From Nitrosospira multiformis (GTDB taxonomy: Bacteria > Pseudomonadota > Gammaproteobacteria > Burkholderiales > Nitrosomonadaceae): DNA of 64,000 nucleotides. The notes under the pieces are model-generated. The model worked only from the letters and a program-made list of their open reading frames with translations, did not search any database and was not told the origin of the DNA. The DNA is taken from the NCBI RefSeq assembly GCF_900111585.1, contig NZ_FOHI01000005.1:1-64000 (forward strand). Direction: 5' to 3'. The number at the start of each line of letters is the position of its first letter. Positions within the stretch are counted from its first letter, which is position 1. Positions 17,276 through 27,327 of the stretch are shown piece after piece. A program made the translations under genes and the position numbers.

Positions 17276-20083
17276 TCAGATTCTTTCGCGAAACGCAGAT
17301 ACGATCAACTCGTTCTGCTGTTCGTTGTGTTTCACCAGATAGCCCGCCGCCGGAGAGGCCGACGAGGGGCGCAGCGCATCCCCGAGAACCTGATCCGGGC
17401 GCTTGTGGCGCAGCAGGTAGTGCTGGATACGGTGCCACGCACCCTGATTGCGGGGTTCTTCCTGACACCAGAGGATGTCTCTGGCGTGTGGATAGCGCTC
17501 GACCTCGGTCTGGAAGTCATCATGGGGAAACGGATATAGTTGTTCGATGCGGATAATGGCAACATCCTCGATCTTGTTCTTGCGCCGATGTGCCGCAAGA
17601 TCGAAGTAAACCTTTCCGCTGCAGGCGATCAGCCGCCGCACCTTCTTCGGATCGAGTTCCTCCACATCGGAAATGATGTTCCGGAAGCCGCCATCGACCA
17701 GATCTTCCAGGCTGGATACGGACTCCTTATGGCGTAAAAGGCTTTTCGGACTCATGATGACGAGAGGCTTTCGTAGCGGCCGCACCATCTGGCGGCGCAG
17801 CAGGTGAAACATTTGAGCGGGAGTGGTTGGAACGCATACCTGGATGTTGTATTGCGCACACAGTTGCAGATAACGTTCCAGCCGGGCGGAGGAATGTTCA
17901 GGCCCCTGGCCTTCGTAACCATGCGGGAGCATCATCACCAGACCGCACAAGCGACCCCATTTGGCCTGGCCCGATGCGATGAACTGGTCGATCACAACCT
18001 GGGCGCCATTCGCGAAATCGCCAAACTGCGCTTCCCACATCACCAGCTCATCGGGCGTAGCGGTGGCATAGCCGTATTCGAAAGCCAGAACCGCTTCTTC
18101 GGATAATACAGAGTCGATTATTACGAAGTCCGGCTGATCCGGTTTGATGTGGCGCAATGGAATATACGTCCCCTCACTCCACCTTTCACGGTTCTGGTCG
18201 TGCAGGACTGCATGGCGATGAAAGAACGTACCGCGCCCCGAATCCTGTCCGGAAATGCGGATTGGATATCCGTCATTCAACAGTGCGGCATAGGCGAGGG
18301 TTTCAGCCATCCCCCAGTCCAGCGGCAGTTTTCCTTCTCCCATCAGGCGGCGATCGGAGACGATTTTTTCCACGCGCGAATGCAACTTGAATTTCGACGG
18401 GATATCGGTGAGTCGCTCTGCCAACTTGCGAAGTTCGACCAGGGGTAATCCGGTGGACACTTTTGCATCCCAGGCGGTTTCTTTCAGAAACGGCGTCCAG
18501 TCCACCGCGTTGGGGGATTTATAGCCGTAGACGATGGTCCTGTTGGGATTGCGCCCCGCATCCATGTCATCCCGATACGCCTTTATCAGCCGATCGGCCG
18601 CGCCGCTATCGATCACGCCTTCGGCCTCCAGTTTGTCTGCATAAAGCTTGCGCGTACCAGGATGCTGGCCGATGATCTTGTACATCAGCGGTTGGGTCAC
18701 CATCGGCTCATCCTGCTCGTTGTGGCCCAGCGTGCGATAGCAGACCATATCCACGACCACATCCTTGTGAAACTGCATGCGGAAATCGAGCGCGATTTCG
18801 GTCACCATGACGACCGCTTCCGGATCATCCCCGTTCACGTGGAAAATCGGTGCTTCGATCATCTTCGATACGTCAGTGCAATAAAGCGTGGAGCGGGCAT
18901 CACGGGGATCGGAGGTCGTGAAACCGATCTGATTGTTGATAATGATGTGCACCGTACCGCCAGTGCCATAGCCGCGCGTCTGCGACAGGTTCAATGTTTC
19001 CATTACCACGCCTTGGGCGGAATAGGCGGCATCGCCGTGTAACAACACGGGTAGCACAAGATCGCCATCCCTATCCTGCAAGCGGTGTTGGCGCGCACGC
19101 ACCGAGCCCTGGACGACCGGATCCACGATTTCGAGATGAGAGGGGTTGAAGGCGAGGGAGAGGCCCATGATGCCGCCGGGCGTGGAAACCGCGGAGGAAA
19201 AGCCCTGATGGTATTTGACGTCGCCTTCGGTCAGATCCTGCGCATGCTTGCCTTCAAATTCCTGGAACAGGTCGGCCGGCAGCTTGCCGAGTGTGTTGAC
19301 CAATACATTGAGGCGGCTGCGGTGCGCCATGCCGATCACCAGTTGCTGCACCCCCATCTGCCCTGCACGCTGGAGCAGATTGTCCAGCAGCGGAATCATG
19401 CTCTCGCCTCCTTCGCCGGAAAATCGCTTCTGCCCCACATACCGTGTATGCAGGTACTTTTCCAGGCCTTCCGCCGCGGTGAGCCGTTCCAGAATATGGC
19501 GTTTATATTCTGGTTCGAAATCGGGTTGCGCGCGCGGACCTTCGATACGGTTCTGTATCCAGCGTTTTTGCTCGGTATCGGTGATATACATATACTCGAC
19601 ACCGATTTTGCCACAGTAAGTCTGACGCAACGTCTGCAGAATTTCCCTGAGCGAAGCGCGAGGCGGACCGAACAACGAACCCGTCCCGAATACCATATTC
19701 ATGTCAGCTTCAGCCAAGCCGTAATAGCCCGGATCGAGTTCGGGAACGTGCGGTTTATCGTAGTGCTGGAGAGGGTCGAGATCGGCATGGCGCACACCGA
19801 GGAAGCGATACGCATTTATCATTTGCAGCACGGCTATCTGCTTGCGCTCGGTTGTCAGCAAGCGTTCTTCCCGCATCGTTTCGACGCCTTGGGCAACGGT
19901 AGCAGGTCGAGCAGCGCGTTTACCCGACTCGACCGGGACTTCTCCTCCTTGAAGCGCGTCAAAGTATTCACGCCATTCCGCTGAAACCGATAAGGGTTCC
20001 TGCAGATACCCTGCATAAAGCCCCTCCACGAAGGATGCATTGGATCCGAACAGGGGGGAATTGTCGTGTAACTGTTTCAGCAT
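17276..20083 (-). CDS. odhA: 2-oxoglutarate dehydrogenase E1 component
   Basis: The 935-residue thiamine diphosphate enzyme decarboxylates 2-oxoglutarate in the TCA cycle. It starts with the E1 N-terminal docking segment (NSPLFGSNASFVEGLY), and carries GMAHRSRLNVLVN, the TPP/Mg region GDAAYSAQGVVMETLNL with NNQIGFTTS near residue 385, and the transketolase-like C-terminal half with GYEGQGPEHSSARLERYLQ. Length is normal for the bacterial SucA type. It lies 30 bp after gltA. Many obligate ammonia oxidisers carry these genes although they grow autotrophically. Confidence 0.97.
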   Translation of the reverse strand: MLKQLHDNSPLFGSNASFVEGLYAGYLQEPLSVSAEWREYFDALQGGEVPVESGKRAARPATVAQGVETMREERLLTTERKQIAVLQMINAYRFLGVRHADLDPLQHYDKPHVPELDPGYYGLAEADMNMVFGTGSLFGPPRASLREILQTLRQTYCGKIGVEYMYITDTEQKRWIQNRIEGPRAQPDFEPEYKRHILERLTAAEGLEKYLHTRYVGQKRFSGEGGESMIPLLDNLLQRAGQMGVQQLVIGMAHRSRLNVLVNTLGKLPADLFQEFEGKHAQDLTEGDVKYHQGFSSAVSTPGGIMGLSLAFNPSHLEIVDPVVQGSVRARQHRLQDRDGDLVLPVLLHGDAAYSAQGVVMETLNLSQTRGYGTGGTVHIIINNQIGFTTSDPRDARSTLYCTDVSKMIEAPIFHVNGDDPEAVVMVTEIALDFRMQFHKDVVVDMVCYRTLGHNEQDEPMVTQPLMYKIIGQHPGTRKLYADKLEAEGVIDSGAADRLIKAYRDDMDAGRNPNRTIVYGYKSPNAVDWTPFLKETAWDAKVSTGLPLVELRKLAERLTDIPSKFKLHSRVEKIVSDRRLMGEGKLPLDWGMAETLAYAALLNDGYPIRISGQDSGRGTFFHRHAVLHDQNRERWSEGTYIPLRHIKPDQPDFVIIDSVLSEEAVLAFEYGYATATPDELVMWEAQFGDFANGAQVVIDQFIASGQAKWGRLCGLVMMLPHGYEGQGPEHSSARLERYLQLCAQYNIQVCVPTTPAQMFHLLRRQMVRPLRKPLVIMSPKSLLRHKESVSSLEDLVDGGFRNIISDVEELDPKKVRRLIACSGKVYFDLAAHRRKNKIEDVAIIRIEQLYPFPHDDFQTEVERYPHARDILWCQEEPRNQGAWHRIQHYLLRHKRPDQVLGDALRPSSASPAAGYLVKHNEQQNELIVSAFRERI

Positions 20084-20113
20084 GGCCTGAAACCTCGTCG
20101 TTTGACGGTCCGC

Positions 20114-21427
20114 TTACAACCGGGATGCGATGGGAATGACATCGCGGGTGGCTGCACCGGTATAAAGCTGACGTGGACGACCAATCTTGTATTCCGGATC
20201 TGCGATCATTTCGCTCCACTGGGCGACCCAGCCGACAGTGCGAGCCATGGTGAATATCGCGGTGAACATGGAAACGGGAATACCCAGCGCCCTCTGTACG
20301 ATGCCGGAGTAAAAATCGACGTTGGGATAAAGTTTTTTGGAGATGAAATATTCATCTTCGAGCGCGATTTTCTCCAGCTTGAGCGCAAGCTTGAATAAAC
20401 GGTCGTCGCGCAAACCCAGTTCATTCAGGACTTCGTGGCAGGTTTCGCGCATCAGCGTCGCGCGCGGATCGAAATTCCTGTATACCCGATGGCCGAATCC
20501 CATCAGCCTGAAAGGATCGTCCGGGTCTTTGGCGCGGGCAATGTATTCGCCAATGCGCGACTCATCGCCGATCTCTTCCAGCATGTTCAGACAGGCTTCG
20601 TTCGCCCCACCATGCGCCGGTCCCCACAGGCAGGCAATCCCGGCGGAAATACACGCAAACGGGTTGGCACCGGTCGAACCGGCGAGGCGTACGGTGGAGG
20701 TGGATGCATTCTGCTCATGGTCGGCATGCAGGATCAGGATACGGTCGAGCGCGCGTGCAAGTACCGGATTCGATCGATACTCCTCCGCGGGAGTGGCAAA
20801 CATCATGTGCAGGAAGTCTTCCGCATAATTGAGGTTGTTGCGGGGATACATGAACGGCTGGCCGATATTGTACTTGTAAGCCATGGCAGTAATGGTCGGC
20901 AGCTTCGCGACTAGGCGGACGGCCGAGAGTTCACGATGAGCGGCGTCGGAAATGTCCATTGCGTCGTGATAAAAGGCGGACAATGCGCCCACCACCCCTA
21001 CCATGACCGCCATGGGATGCGCGTCCCGCCTGAAACCGGTATAAAAGCGCGCCAATTGTTCGTGTACCATCGTGTGGTCTTTGATGGTTTTGTCGAACGA
21101 CGCCTTCTGGGCGATATTCGGCAGCTCTCCATTCATCAGCAGGTAGCATACTTCCATGAAATCGCACTGCTTCGCCAACTGCTCGATGGGGTAGCCGCGA
21201 TAGAGCAGAATTCCCTTGTCGCCATCGATAAAAGTTATGCTGGAACTGCTGCTGGCTGTGGACATGAAGCCTGGATCGTAGGTGAATACGCCGCCCCTCT
21301 TATAAAGCGTGCGGATGTCAACAACCTCAGGCCCCATGGTGCCTACCAGGATCGGAAATTCAAGTGGCGGCTCACCGTTACCCAAATCAAGGATTGCGTT
21401 ACGTTTATGTTCCATGTCGTTTCCCAC
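20114..21427 (-). CDS. gltA: Citrate synthase (type II, hexameric)
   Basis: GltA condenses acetyl-CoA and oxaloacetate. The 437 residues hold the catalytic His of [10 protein letters not shown] near 274, the second His of [14 protein letters not shown] near 314, and the Asp of NVDFYSGIV near 370. Length and the N-terminal beta-rich extension agree with the large, NADH-regulated Gram-negative type. A second ATG four codons in ([11 protein letters not shown]) is an equally possible start. It lies between sdhE and odhA, which is the usual betaproteobacterial order. Confidence 0.97.
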   Translation of the reverse strand: MGNDMEHKRNAILDLGNGEPPLEFPILVGTMGPEVVDIRTLYKRGGVFTYDPGFMSTASSSSSITFIDGDKGILLYRGYPIEQLAKQCDFMEVCYLLMNGELPNIAQKASFDKTIKDHTMVHEQLARFYTGFRRDAHPMAVMVGVVGALSAFYHDAMDISDAAHRELSAVRLVAKLPTITAMAYKYNIGQPFMYPRNNLNYAEDFLHMMFATPAEEYRSNPVLARALDRILILHADHEQNASTSTVRLAGSTGANPFACISAGIACLWGPAHGGANEACLNMLEEIGDESRIGEYIARAKDPDDPFRLMGFGHRVYRNFDPRATLMRETCHEVLNELGLRDDRLFKLALKLEKIALEDEYFISKKLYPNVDFYSGIVQRALGIPVSMFTAIFTMARTVGWVAQWSEMIADPEYKIGRPRQLYTGAATRDVIPIASRL

Positions 21428-21465
21428 TGTTTTCCGTTATCTTGATTTACCCAGGAGATTCCTTG

Positions 21466-21702
21466 CTAAACTGATTGCAGCAGGCGTAATACCGGTTGCA
21501 GACCTGCCTTTCCTTCGTCTTCGTCCTTCTGCACTATCATATGCCACAAGTCGGTATCCGGGAAATCCAGCAGCATTTCAAACTGCCGGATGCCCGCTTC
21601 GTCGAGCGCGGCATAGTGCTTGTCCATAAAGCGTTGCAGCACGACATCCAGTTCCAGCAATCCGCGCCGGCACCGCCAGCGTGCGCGCTCGCGTTCCTTC
21701 AT
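21466..21702 (-). CDS. sdhE: Succinate dehydrogenase flavinylation factor SdhE
   Basis: SdhE helps attach FAD covalently to SdhA. I start it at 21700-21702 (MKERERARWRC), nine bases after the sdhB stop, giving 78 residues; a longer frame would overlap sdhB and adds sequence that is not in the family. The conserved RGxxE-like motif is visible as CRRGLLELD, followed by the helical bundle typical of the YgfY/CptB fold. Its place between sdhB and gltA supports the call. Confidence 0.9.
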   Translation of the reverse strand: MKERERARWRCRRGLLELDVVLQRFMDKHYAALDEAGIRQFEMLLDFPDTDLWHMIVQKDEDEGKAGLQPVLRLLQSV

Positions 21703-21710
21703 TCCTTCGT

Positions 21711-22406
21711 TCAGATGGTTCTTTTGGTCATCATGGTCTTGATCCGGCTGATCGCTTCCATCGGGTTCAAGCCTTTCGGACATACATCCGTGCAATTCAT
21801 GATGGAGTGGCAGCGGAAAAGGCGGTACGGGTCTTCGAGATAATCCAGCCGCTCGGCGGTTGCCTGGTCACGGCTGTCTGCCAGAAAGCGGTACGCTTGC
21901 AGCAGGCCCGCCGGTCCCACATATTTATCGGGATTCCACCAGAAAGAGGGGCATGCGGTAGAACAGCACGCACACAGAATGCATTCGTACAGTCCATCCA
22001 GTTCCGCCCTTTCCTCGGGAGACTGGAGCCTTTCGGTTTCCGGTGGCGGGTCCTCATTGATGAGGTAGGGTTTGATCGAGTGATACTGTTTGAAGAACTG
22101 GGTCATATCGACGATCAGGTCGCGTATCACCGGCAACCCCGGCAGCGGGCGCAATTCCACTGGTTCTCTCAGGCCTTTCACCGGCGTGATGCACGCCAAC
22201 CCGTTCCGGCCGTTGATGTTCATCGCATCCGAACCGCATACGCCTTCCCGGCAGGAACGTCGCAGACTTAGACTGTCGTCCACGGTTTTTATCCGTATCA
22301 ACGCATCCAGCAGCATCCTGTCCGCCGGTTCCAGCGTGATTTCGTAGTCCTGCATATAAGGCTTTTCGTCCTTGTCCGGATCGAAGCGGTAGATCGAGAA
22401 TTTCAT
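21711..22406 (-). CDS. sdhB: Succinate dehydrogenase iron-sulfur subunit
   Basis: SdhB carries electrons from SdhA to quinone. The 231-residue protein has all three cluster motifs: the [2Fe-2S] ligands in [20 protein letters not shown], the [4Fe-4S] motif [13 protein letters not shown], and the [3Fe-4S] ligands in [17 protein letters not shown]. It follows sdhA by 54 bp. Confidence 0.97.
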   Translation of the reverse strand: MKFSIYRFDPDKDEKPYMQDYEITLEPADRMLLDALIRIKTVDDSLSLRRSCREGVCGSDAMNINGRNGLACITPVKGLREPVELRPLPGLPVIRDLIVDMTQFFKQYHSIKPYLINEDPPPETERLQSPEERAELDGLYECILCACCSTACPSFWWNPDKYVGPAGLLQAYRFLADSRDQATAERLDYLEDPYRLFRCHSIMNCTDVCPKGLNPMEAISRIKTMMTKRTI

Positions 22407-22460
22407 GATTTCATTCCGGTTTAGCCCGAAGCAATATGTGCTTCCAACAGGTTCGTGTTT

Positions 22461-24236
22461 CTAATAAATTCGTGCCTTCGGAGGAAAAGATTCGACCGTC
22501 AAGGGCTTCAGCCGTACCGGCTTGTAATCGAGTCGCCGGTCTTCGCTGAAATACAATGTGTGTTTGAGCCACTTGTCGTCATCACGATGGGGAAAGTCAT
22601 CCCTCGCATGTGCACCCCGGCTTTCCTTGCGGGCTTGAGCCGAAACCATCGTCGCTACGGCGACTTCGACCAGATTATCGAGCTCCAGCGCTTCTACCCG
22701 CGCAGTATTGAACACCCGGCTTTTATCCCTGATCTCGGTATTTTTGACGCGCTCCGCCACTTCCGAGATTTTATCGACCCCTTGCTTGAGCAAATCTGCA
22801 AAACGGAATACGCCGCAATGCGCCTGCATGGTCTTGCGCAGCATATCCCCTACCTGCGCCACGTTCTCGCCGTCCTTCTGGGAATCCAGCCGCGCCAGTC
22901 GTGCGAGCGCCTTGTCCGCCGCGTCTCCGGGTAAATGTTTATGATGGGTATTCCTTTTCAAGTCTTCAATGATCTGGTTGCCCGCAGCGCGACCGAATAC
23001 CAGTATATCGAGCAGCGAATTGGTTCCCAGGCGATTGGCGCCATGCACGGATACGCACGCGCACTCACCCACGGCATAGAATCCCTGCACGACTTCCTCG
23101 GGGCCTGTTTTGTAGGGTGCTACTACCTGACCATGAAAATTCGTCGGAATTCCTCCCATCATGTAATGCGCGGTGGGGACTACCGGAATGGGCTCACGGA
23201 CCGGGTCTGCGTGAGCAAACTTTATGGCAATTTCGCGTATGCCGGGCAACCGCGCCTTGATGACGTCCGCCCCCAGATGATCCAGCTTTAGCAGCAGATG
23301 ATCAGCGTCCCTGCCGCATCCGCGCCCTTCCTTGATTTCCGTCGTCATCGCGCGCGAGACGACATCGCGGCTGGCAAGGTCTTTCGCATGCGGGGCATAG
23401 CGCTCCATGAAACGCTCTCCGTCCTTATTGAGCAGGTAGCCGCCTTCCCCGCGCACTGCCTCGCTGATAAGGATTCCTACGCCATATACTCCCGTCGGGT
23501 GAAACTGCCAGAATTCCATGTCCTGTAACGGCACGCCCGCGCGCGCCGCCATCGCCAGACCGTCGCCAGTGTTGATGAAAGCATTGGTGCTGGCACTGAA
23601 TATCCGTGCTCCCCCGCCGGTTGCAAACAGTGTCGCTCTTGCCTGCAGGATCATGACCTCGCCGGTTTCGATGTCGAGCGCTGAGACGCCCAACACATCA
23701 CCATGCTCATCACGAATAAGATCGAGCCCCATCCATTCGACAAAAAACTGGGTATTTGCCCGAACATTGCGCTGATAGAGCGTGTGCAGCATGGCATGGC
23801 CAGTGCGGTCAGCAACGGCGCATGAACGCGTTGCCTGTGCGCCGCCGAAATTCTGCGATTGCCCGCCGAAAGGACGCTGGTAAATTTTTCCGTTTTCCAG
23901 TCGGTCGAAGGGCATGCCGTAATGTTCGAGTTCATATACCACTTCGCTTGCCTGGCGGCACATGAATTCGATCGCGTCCTGGTCGCCGAGATAATCGGAA
24001 CCTTTTACCGTGTCGTACATGTGCCAGTGCCAGTTGTCTTCGGTGACGTTTCCGAGCGCTGCGGCGATGCCCCCTTGGGCGGCAACCGTATGGGAGCGGG
24101 TGGGGAAAACCTTGGACAGTACGGCCACTTTGAGTCCCGCTTCCGACAATTGCAGCGCTGCGCGCATCCCGCCGCCGCCTGCGCCAACGATGACCGCATC
24201 GAATTTTCGCCGTGCTACTGTCACGCTATCCTTCAC
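22461..24236 (-). CDS. sdhA: Succinate dehydrogenase flavoprotein subunit
   Basis: SdhA oxidises succinate to fumarate. The 591 residues include the FAD loop GAGGGGMRAALQL, the flavinylated His in RSHTVAAQGGIAAAL near residue 47, and the active-site regions HPTGVYGVGIL and RGEGGYLLN, with the C-terminal region HARDDFPHRDD typical of SdhA rather than fumarate reductase. Its start overlaps the end of sdhD by 11 bases, suggesting coupled translation. Confidence 0.97.
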   Translation of the reverse strand: MKDSVTVARRKFDAVIVGAGGGGMRAALQLSEAGLKVAVLSKVFPTRSHTVAAQGGIAAALGNVTEDNWHWHMYDTVKGSDYLGDQDAIEFMCRQASEVVYELEHYGMPFDRLENGKIYQRPFGGQSQNFGGAQATRSCAVADRTGHAMLHTLYQRNVRANTQFFVEWMGLDLIRDEHGDVLGVSALDIETGEVMILQARATLFATGGGARIFSASTNAFINTGDGLAMAARAGVPLQDMEFWQFHPTGVYGVGILISEAVRGEGGYLLNKDGERFMERYAPHAKDLASRDVVSRAMTTEIKEGRGCGRDADHLLLKLDHLGADVIKARLPGIREIAIKFAHADPVREPIPVVPTAHYMMGGIPTNFHGQVVAPYKTGPEEVVQGFYAVGECACVSVHGANRLGTNSLLDILVFGRAAGNQIIEDLKRNTHHKHLPGDAADKALARLARLDSQKDGENVAQVGDMLRKTMQAHCGVFRFADLLKQGVDKISEVAERVKNTEIRDKSRVFNTARVEALELDNLVEVAVATMVSAQARKESRGAHARDDFPHRDDDKWLKHTLYFSEDRRLDYKPVRLKPLTVESFPPKARIY

Positions 24237-24588
24237 CTATCCAGAGAATTTCCACAGACCAGATGGCATAAGACAGCAGTGACAGTATGACCAGTATTTC
24301 CAGAATAAGGCGAATACCAGCAGCATGAACGTAATCCATCAGTATGTTGCGCATTCCGATCCATGCATGCCAGAACAGGCTCAGAAGAAACAGGAAGGAT
24401 GCTACCCGTATCCACTGGTTATCGAACAGCGTCTTGAAGGACGCGTAGTCCTGCGGGGGGGAAACCAGCAGCACTCCTGCCAGCATCAGGGTATAGATGG
24501 CCATTACCGTGGCGGTGACGCGTTGCGCCAGCCAGTCGCGAAGACCATAATGCGCGCCGGTTACCGCCCGCACTGGACGCTTTACCAT
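24226..24588 (-). CDS. sdhD: Succinate dehydrogenase membrane anchor SdhD
   Basis: The 120-residue protein has three hydrophobic segments and the haem/quinone region SLFWHAWIGMRNILMDYVH, with the conserved His of the anchor. The N terminus (VKRPVRAVTGAHYGLRDWL) matches the betaproteobacterial SdhD pattern. It lies four bases after sdhC and overlaps sdhA. Confidence 0.93.
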   Translation of the reverse strand: MVKRPVRAVTGAHYGLRDWLAQRVTATVMAIYTLMLAGVLLVSPPQDYASFKTLFDNQWIRVASFLFLLSLFWHAWIGMRNILMDYVHAAGIRLILEILVILSLLSYAIWSVEILWIGEG

Positions 24589-24592
24589 ATCT

Positions 24593-24970
24593 TTACCATA
24601 TCACAGCGCTGGTCAACAGGGTGAGAACGATCCCCGCTCCCACAACCACTTTGCTGCTTAGCCGCGCCTGTTCAAGTTTTACCCCGTAATGCAGATCCAG
24701 CGCAAGATAACGGATTCCTGCGCAGAAATGATGCACGAAGAACCACAGCGCCAGTATCAGTCCGAACTTTGCCACTGGATTGTTCAGGAAGGAGTGAAAC
24801 TGGGCGTAGCCTTCCGGGGACCCCAGCGCCATATCGAGACCGCAAAGGACGAGAGGAATACCGGGAAAGAACAGCAGCGCTCCGCTGATGCGGTGCAGGA
24901 TCGATATCACTGCGGGCAGGGGCTGCCGGATTTTCAGCAGATCAAGATATTTGGGACGCTTTTTTGGCAA
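24593..24970 (-). CDS. sdhC: Succinate dehydrogenase cytochrome b556 subunit SdhC
   Basis: The 125-residue anchor has three membrane spans and the signatures ISILHRISGALLFF (Ser, Arg and His at the quinone site) and HHFCAGIRYLALD with the haem-ligand His. It is the first gene of sdhCDAB-sdhE-gltA-odhAB-lpdA, so a promoter for this block should lie in the adjoining 24971-25392 region. Confidence 0.94.
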   Translation of the reverse strand: MPKKRPKYLDLLKIRQPLPAVISILHRISGALLFFPGIPLVLCGLDMALGSPEGYAQFHSFLNNPVAKFGLILALWFFVHHFCAGIRYLALDLHYGVKLEQARLSSKVVVGAGIVLTLLTSAVIW

Positions 24971-25392
24971 TTTCGATCCCGCTGTTGTCGCCGTTGTTAT
25001 TGTTACTGGAAGGTGATCAAGTTGAGGCTGCGATTAAGTTTAGACCGTTATTGCAGGGGATACAACCACGCGACCATCAAGGAGCATACTGCGCTTTCCG
25101 CTTTCCGGGGCGGCGGAAGATACTTCGAATGCTGAACCGAAATTGACAAACTGAAATTGACAACCTATAGGGAATGTTTTTATAGTCCCGGTTTCTTTGC
25201 TCCTGTTCAATGTGCTCAATGCACCTGGAGCAGATTGTAGGGGGCAGTTCCCGAAGTATTGTCCGCCAAACTTATCCATCTGAGAGGTGCGATTCATTTT
25301 TCCGCTCCTCTGTCTGGTCCGGCTCGTTACAGCCTGAAGGACGCAATGGAAAATTACTACTCGGTAGTATATCTACAGGAGCATAAGAAAAA
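24971..25392. other. Divergent control region between sdhC and mdh
   Basis: The 422 bp hold no convincing gene. They separate the minus-strand sdh/gltA/odh block from the plus-strand mdh-prpBC group, so both major TCA transcription units start from here. One good sigma-70-like promoter faces mdh (listed separately); I did not find an equally good one facing sdhC. Confidence 0.6.
25157..25186 (+). promoter_or_regulatory. Sigma-70-like promoter facing mdh
   Basis: TTGACA (25157-25162) and TATAGT (25181-25186) are separated by 18 bases. The -35 half lies in a near-exact repeat, since AATTGACAA also occurs 14 bases upstream, so a second -35 is possible. A start here would give mdh a leader of about 200 bases. 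Confidence 0.5.
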
Positions 25393-26376
25393 ATGAAGAC
25401 TCCCATTCGTGTCGCCATAACCGGCGCCGCCGGCCAGATAGCTTACAGTCTCTTGTTTCGTATCGCGGCGGGCGACATGCTTGGCGAGGATCAGCCTGTC
25501 ATTCTGCAATTGCTGGATATTCCTCAATCGTTGCCTTCCTTGAAAGGTGTTGTCATGGAACTGGACGACTGTGCCTTTCCATTACTGACAGGCATCACAA
25601 TTACCGACGACCCCAAAACGGCTTTTCGCGACATAAATATCGCTATGCTGGTTGGTGCCCGCCCGCGCGTCAAGGGTATGGAACGCAAGGATCTGCTGGA
25701 AGCAAACGGTACGATATTCCGTGCGCAGGGGAAGGCGCTCGACGAGGTTGCCGGGCGCGATGTGAAAGTCCTAGTGGTGGGGAATCCTGCCAATACCAAT
25801 GCCTATATCACGATGAAAAATGCGCCGAGCCTGAAGCCGAGCAACTTCTCGTCGATGATGCGGCTGGACCACAACCGCGCCGTGTTCCAGCTTGCCGCCA
25901 AGGTTGGCCACCCGGTTTCCAGTGTGAGAAAGATGATCGTATGGGGCAATCACTCCTCAGCCCAATATCCCGATTTGAGCCATGCCGAGGTGAACGGCTA
26001 TAATGCCGCCGACCTCGTCAATGACACGGCATGGATAGAAACCGGTTTCATTCCTGTAATACAGAAGCGCGGCATGGAGGTGATCGAGGCGCGCGGTTCT
26101 TCGAGTGCGGCCAGCGCAGCAAACGCCGCAATATGCCACATGCGCGACTGGGTTTCCGGCACTCCCGAAGATGACTGGGTGTCCATGGGTATTCCTTCGG
26201 ATGGAAGCTACGGCATCCCGGAAGGGGTTATCTATGGTTATCCGGTGACTTGCCAGAGCGGCGAATACAAGATCGTGCCCGACCTGGAAATAAGCGAGTT
26301 CAGCAGGATGAAGATGCAGGCGAGCTACCGGGAATTAATGGGAGAGCGAGAGTCGATAAAGCATCTGCTTGGATAA
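25393..26376 (+). CDS. mdh: Malate dehydrogenase
   Basis: Mdh interconverts malate and oxaloacetate with NAD. The 327 residues have the Rossmann loop [15 protein letters not shown], the substrate arginines in [21 protein letters not shown], and the catalytic His in [12 protein letters not shown] near residue 187. This is the Mdh group with the cytosolic-type signature (LDH/MDH group 2). AGGAG lies 12 bases before the ATG. prpB follows 29 bp after the stop, probably on the same transcript. Confidence 0.97.
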   Translation: MKTPIRVAITGAAGQIAYSLLFRIAAGDMLGEDQPVILQLLDIPQSLPSLKGVVMELDDCAFPLLTGITITDDPKTAFRDINIAMLVGARPRVKGMERKDLLEANGTIFRAQGKALDEVAGRDVKVLVVGNPANTNAYITMKNAPSLKPSNFSSMMRLDHNRAVFQLAAKVGHPVSSVRKMIVWGNHSSAQYPDLSHAEVNGYNAADLVNDTAWIETGFIPVIQKRGMEVIEARGSSSAASAANAAICHMRDWVSGTPEDDWVSMGIPSDGSYGIPEGVIYGYPVTCQSGEYKIVPDLEISEFSRMKMQASYRELMGERESIKHLLG

Positions 26377-26405
26377 GCCGCACTCCCGTCTTCGTTTCTC
26401 CTTTC

Positions 26406-27305
26406 ATGCCTGCCTCTGCCGGTTCCCGTTTTCGCGCAGCGCTTGACGCGGAAAAGCCCCTGCAGATCGCGGGCTGCATCAATGCATATGCCGCTCGCAT
26501 GGCGGAGCGTGCCGGCTTCAGGGCACTGTATCTCTCGGGTGGGGGAGTGGCTGCGGCATCCCTCGGAGTACCCGATCTTGCCATTTCCACCCTTGATGAT
26601 GTGCTGGTCGATGTACGGCGCATTACCGATATCACGGACCTGCCGTTGTTGGTGGACGCGGATACCGGTTTTGGCGGTGTTCTCAATATCGGCCGTACTG
26701 TGAAGTCATTGATAAAAGCCGGGGCCGCTGCGCTCCATATCGAAGATCAGGTGCAGATCAAGCGTTGCGGTCACCTTCCCGGCAAGGCTGTGGTCAGTGA
26801 AATGGAAATGGTGGAACGGATCGGCGCTGCGGTGGATGCAAGAATCGATCCCGCTTTCGTCATCATGGCGCGTACGGATGCACTCGCGGTGGAGGGACTG
26901 CAAGCCGCCATTGATCGGGCCTGTACTTATGTGGAGGCGGGTGCAGACATGATCTTCCCCGAGGCCGTGACTGACCTGCAAACCTACCGGCGGTTTGCGG
27001 CAGCGGTCAAGGTGCCCATTCTGGCCAACATCACGGAATTCGGCGCAACTCCCCTCTACACAGTCGAGGAGTTGGCCGGGGCAGATGTTTCCCTGGTGCT
27101 TTATCCACTTTCCGCATTTCGAGCCATGAGTGCCGCTGCGTTGAATGTATATCGAACAATACGCGCGGAAGGCTCGCAAAAAAGCGCGCTCCCGAGCATG
27201 CAGACCCGTGCCGAGTTGTATGAATTTCTCGACTACCATGCCTATGATGAGAAACTGAATCTTCTGTTCAAGCCCGAAAAACCGGAAGAACCTGAAAATG
27301 AATAA
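26406..27305 (+). CDS. prpB: 2-methylisocitrate lyase
   Basis: PrpB splits 2-methylisocitrate to pyruvate and succinate in the methylcitrate cycle. I start it at 26406 ([13 protein letters not shown]); the open frame extends back into mdh but this start gives the usual 299-residue length. The lyase motifs are present: [25 protein letters not shown] with metal-binding Asp, [16 protein letters not shown] with the catalytic Cys, and [10 protein letters not shown]. The CGHLPGK loop is slightly closer to isocitrate lyase than the usual CGHRPNK of PrpB, but its neighbour prpC supports the assignment. Confidence 0.92.
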   Translation: MPASAGSRFRAALDAEKPLQIAGCINAYAARMAERAGFRALYLSGGGVAAASLGVPDLAISTLDDVLVDVRRITDITDLPLLVDADTGFGGVLNIGRTVKSLIKAGAAALHIEDQVQIKRCGHLPGKAVVSEMEMVERIGAAVDARIDPAFVIMARTDALAVEGLQAAIDRACTYVEAGADMIFPEAVTDLQTYRRFAAAVKVPILANITEFGATPLYTVEELAGADVSLVLYPLSAFRAMSAAALNVYRTIRAEGSQKSALPSMQTRAELYEFLDYHAYDEKLNLLFKPEKPEEPENE

Positions 27306-27327
27306 ACCTGAAAATGAATAAACCTGA
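27291..27327 (+). repeat. 16-bp tandem duplication at the prpB/prpC junction
   Basis: CCTGAAAATGAATAAA occurs at 27291-27306 and again at 27307-27322, followed by a partial third copy (CCTGA). Both copies contain an ATG. The first (27298-27300) opens an eight-codon frame that ends in the second copy; the second (27314) is the start of prpC. Without the duplication, the prpC ATG would overlap the prpB stop. Confidence 0.9.

Noticed and set aside
19085-19984. Plus-strand frame of 299 codons opposite odhA
   Set aside because: Antisense to a clear E1 gene, no recognisable protein pattern. The same applies to the 315-codon frame opposite recG (46628-47575).
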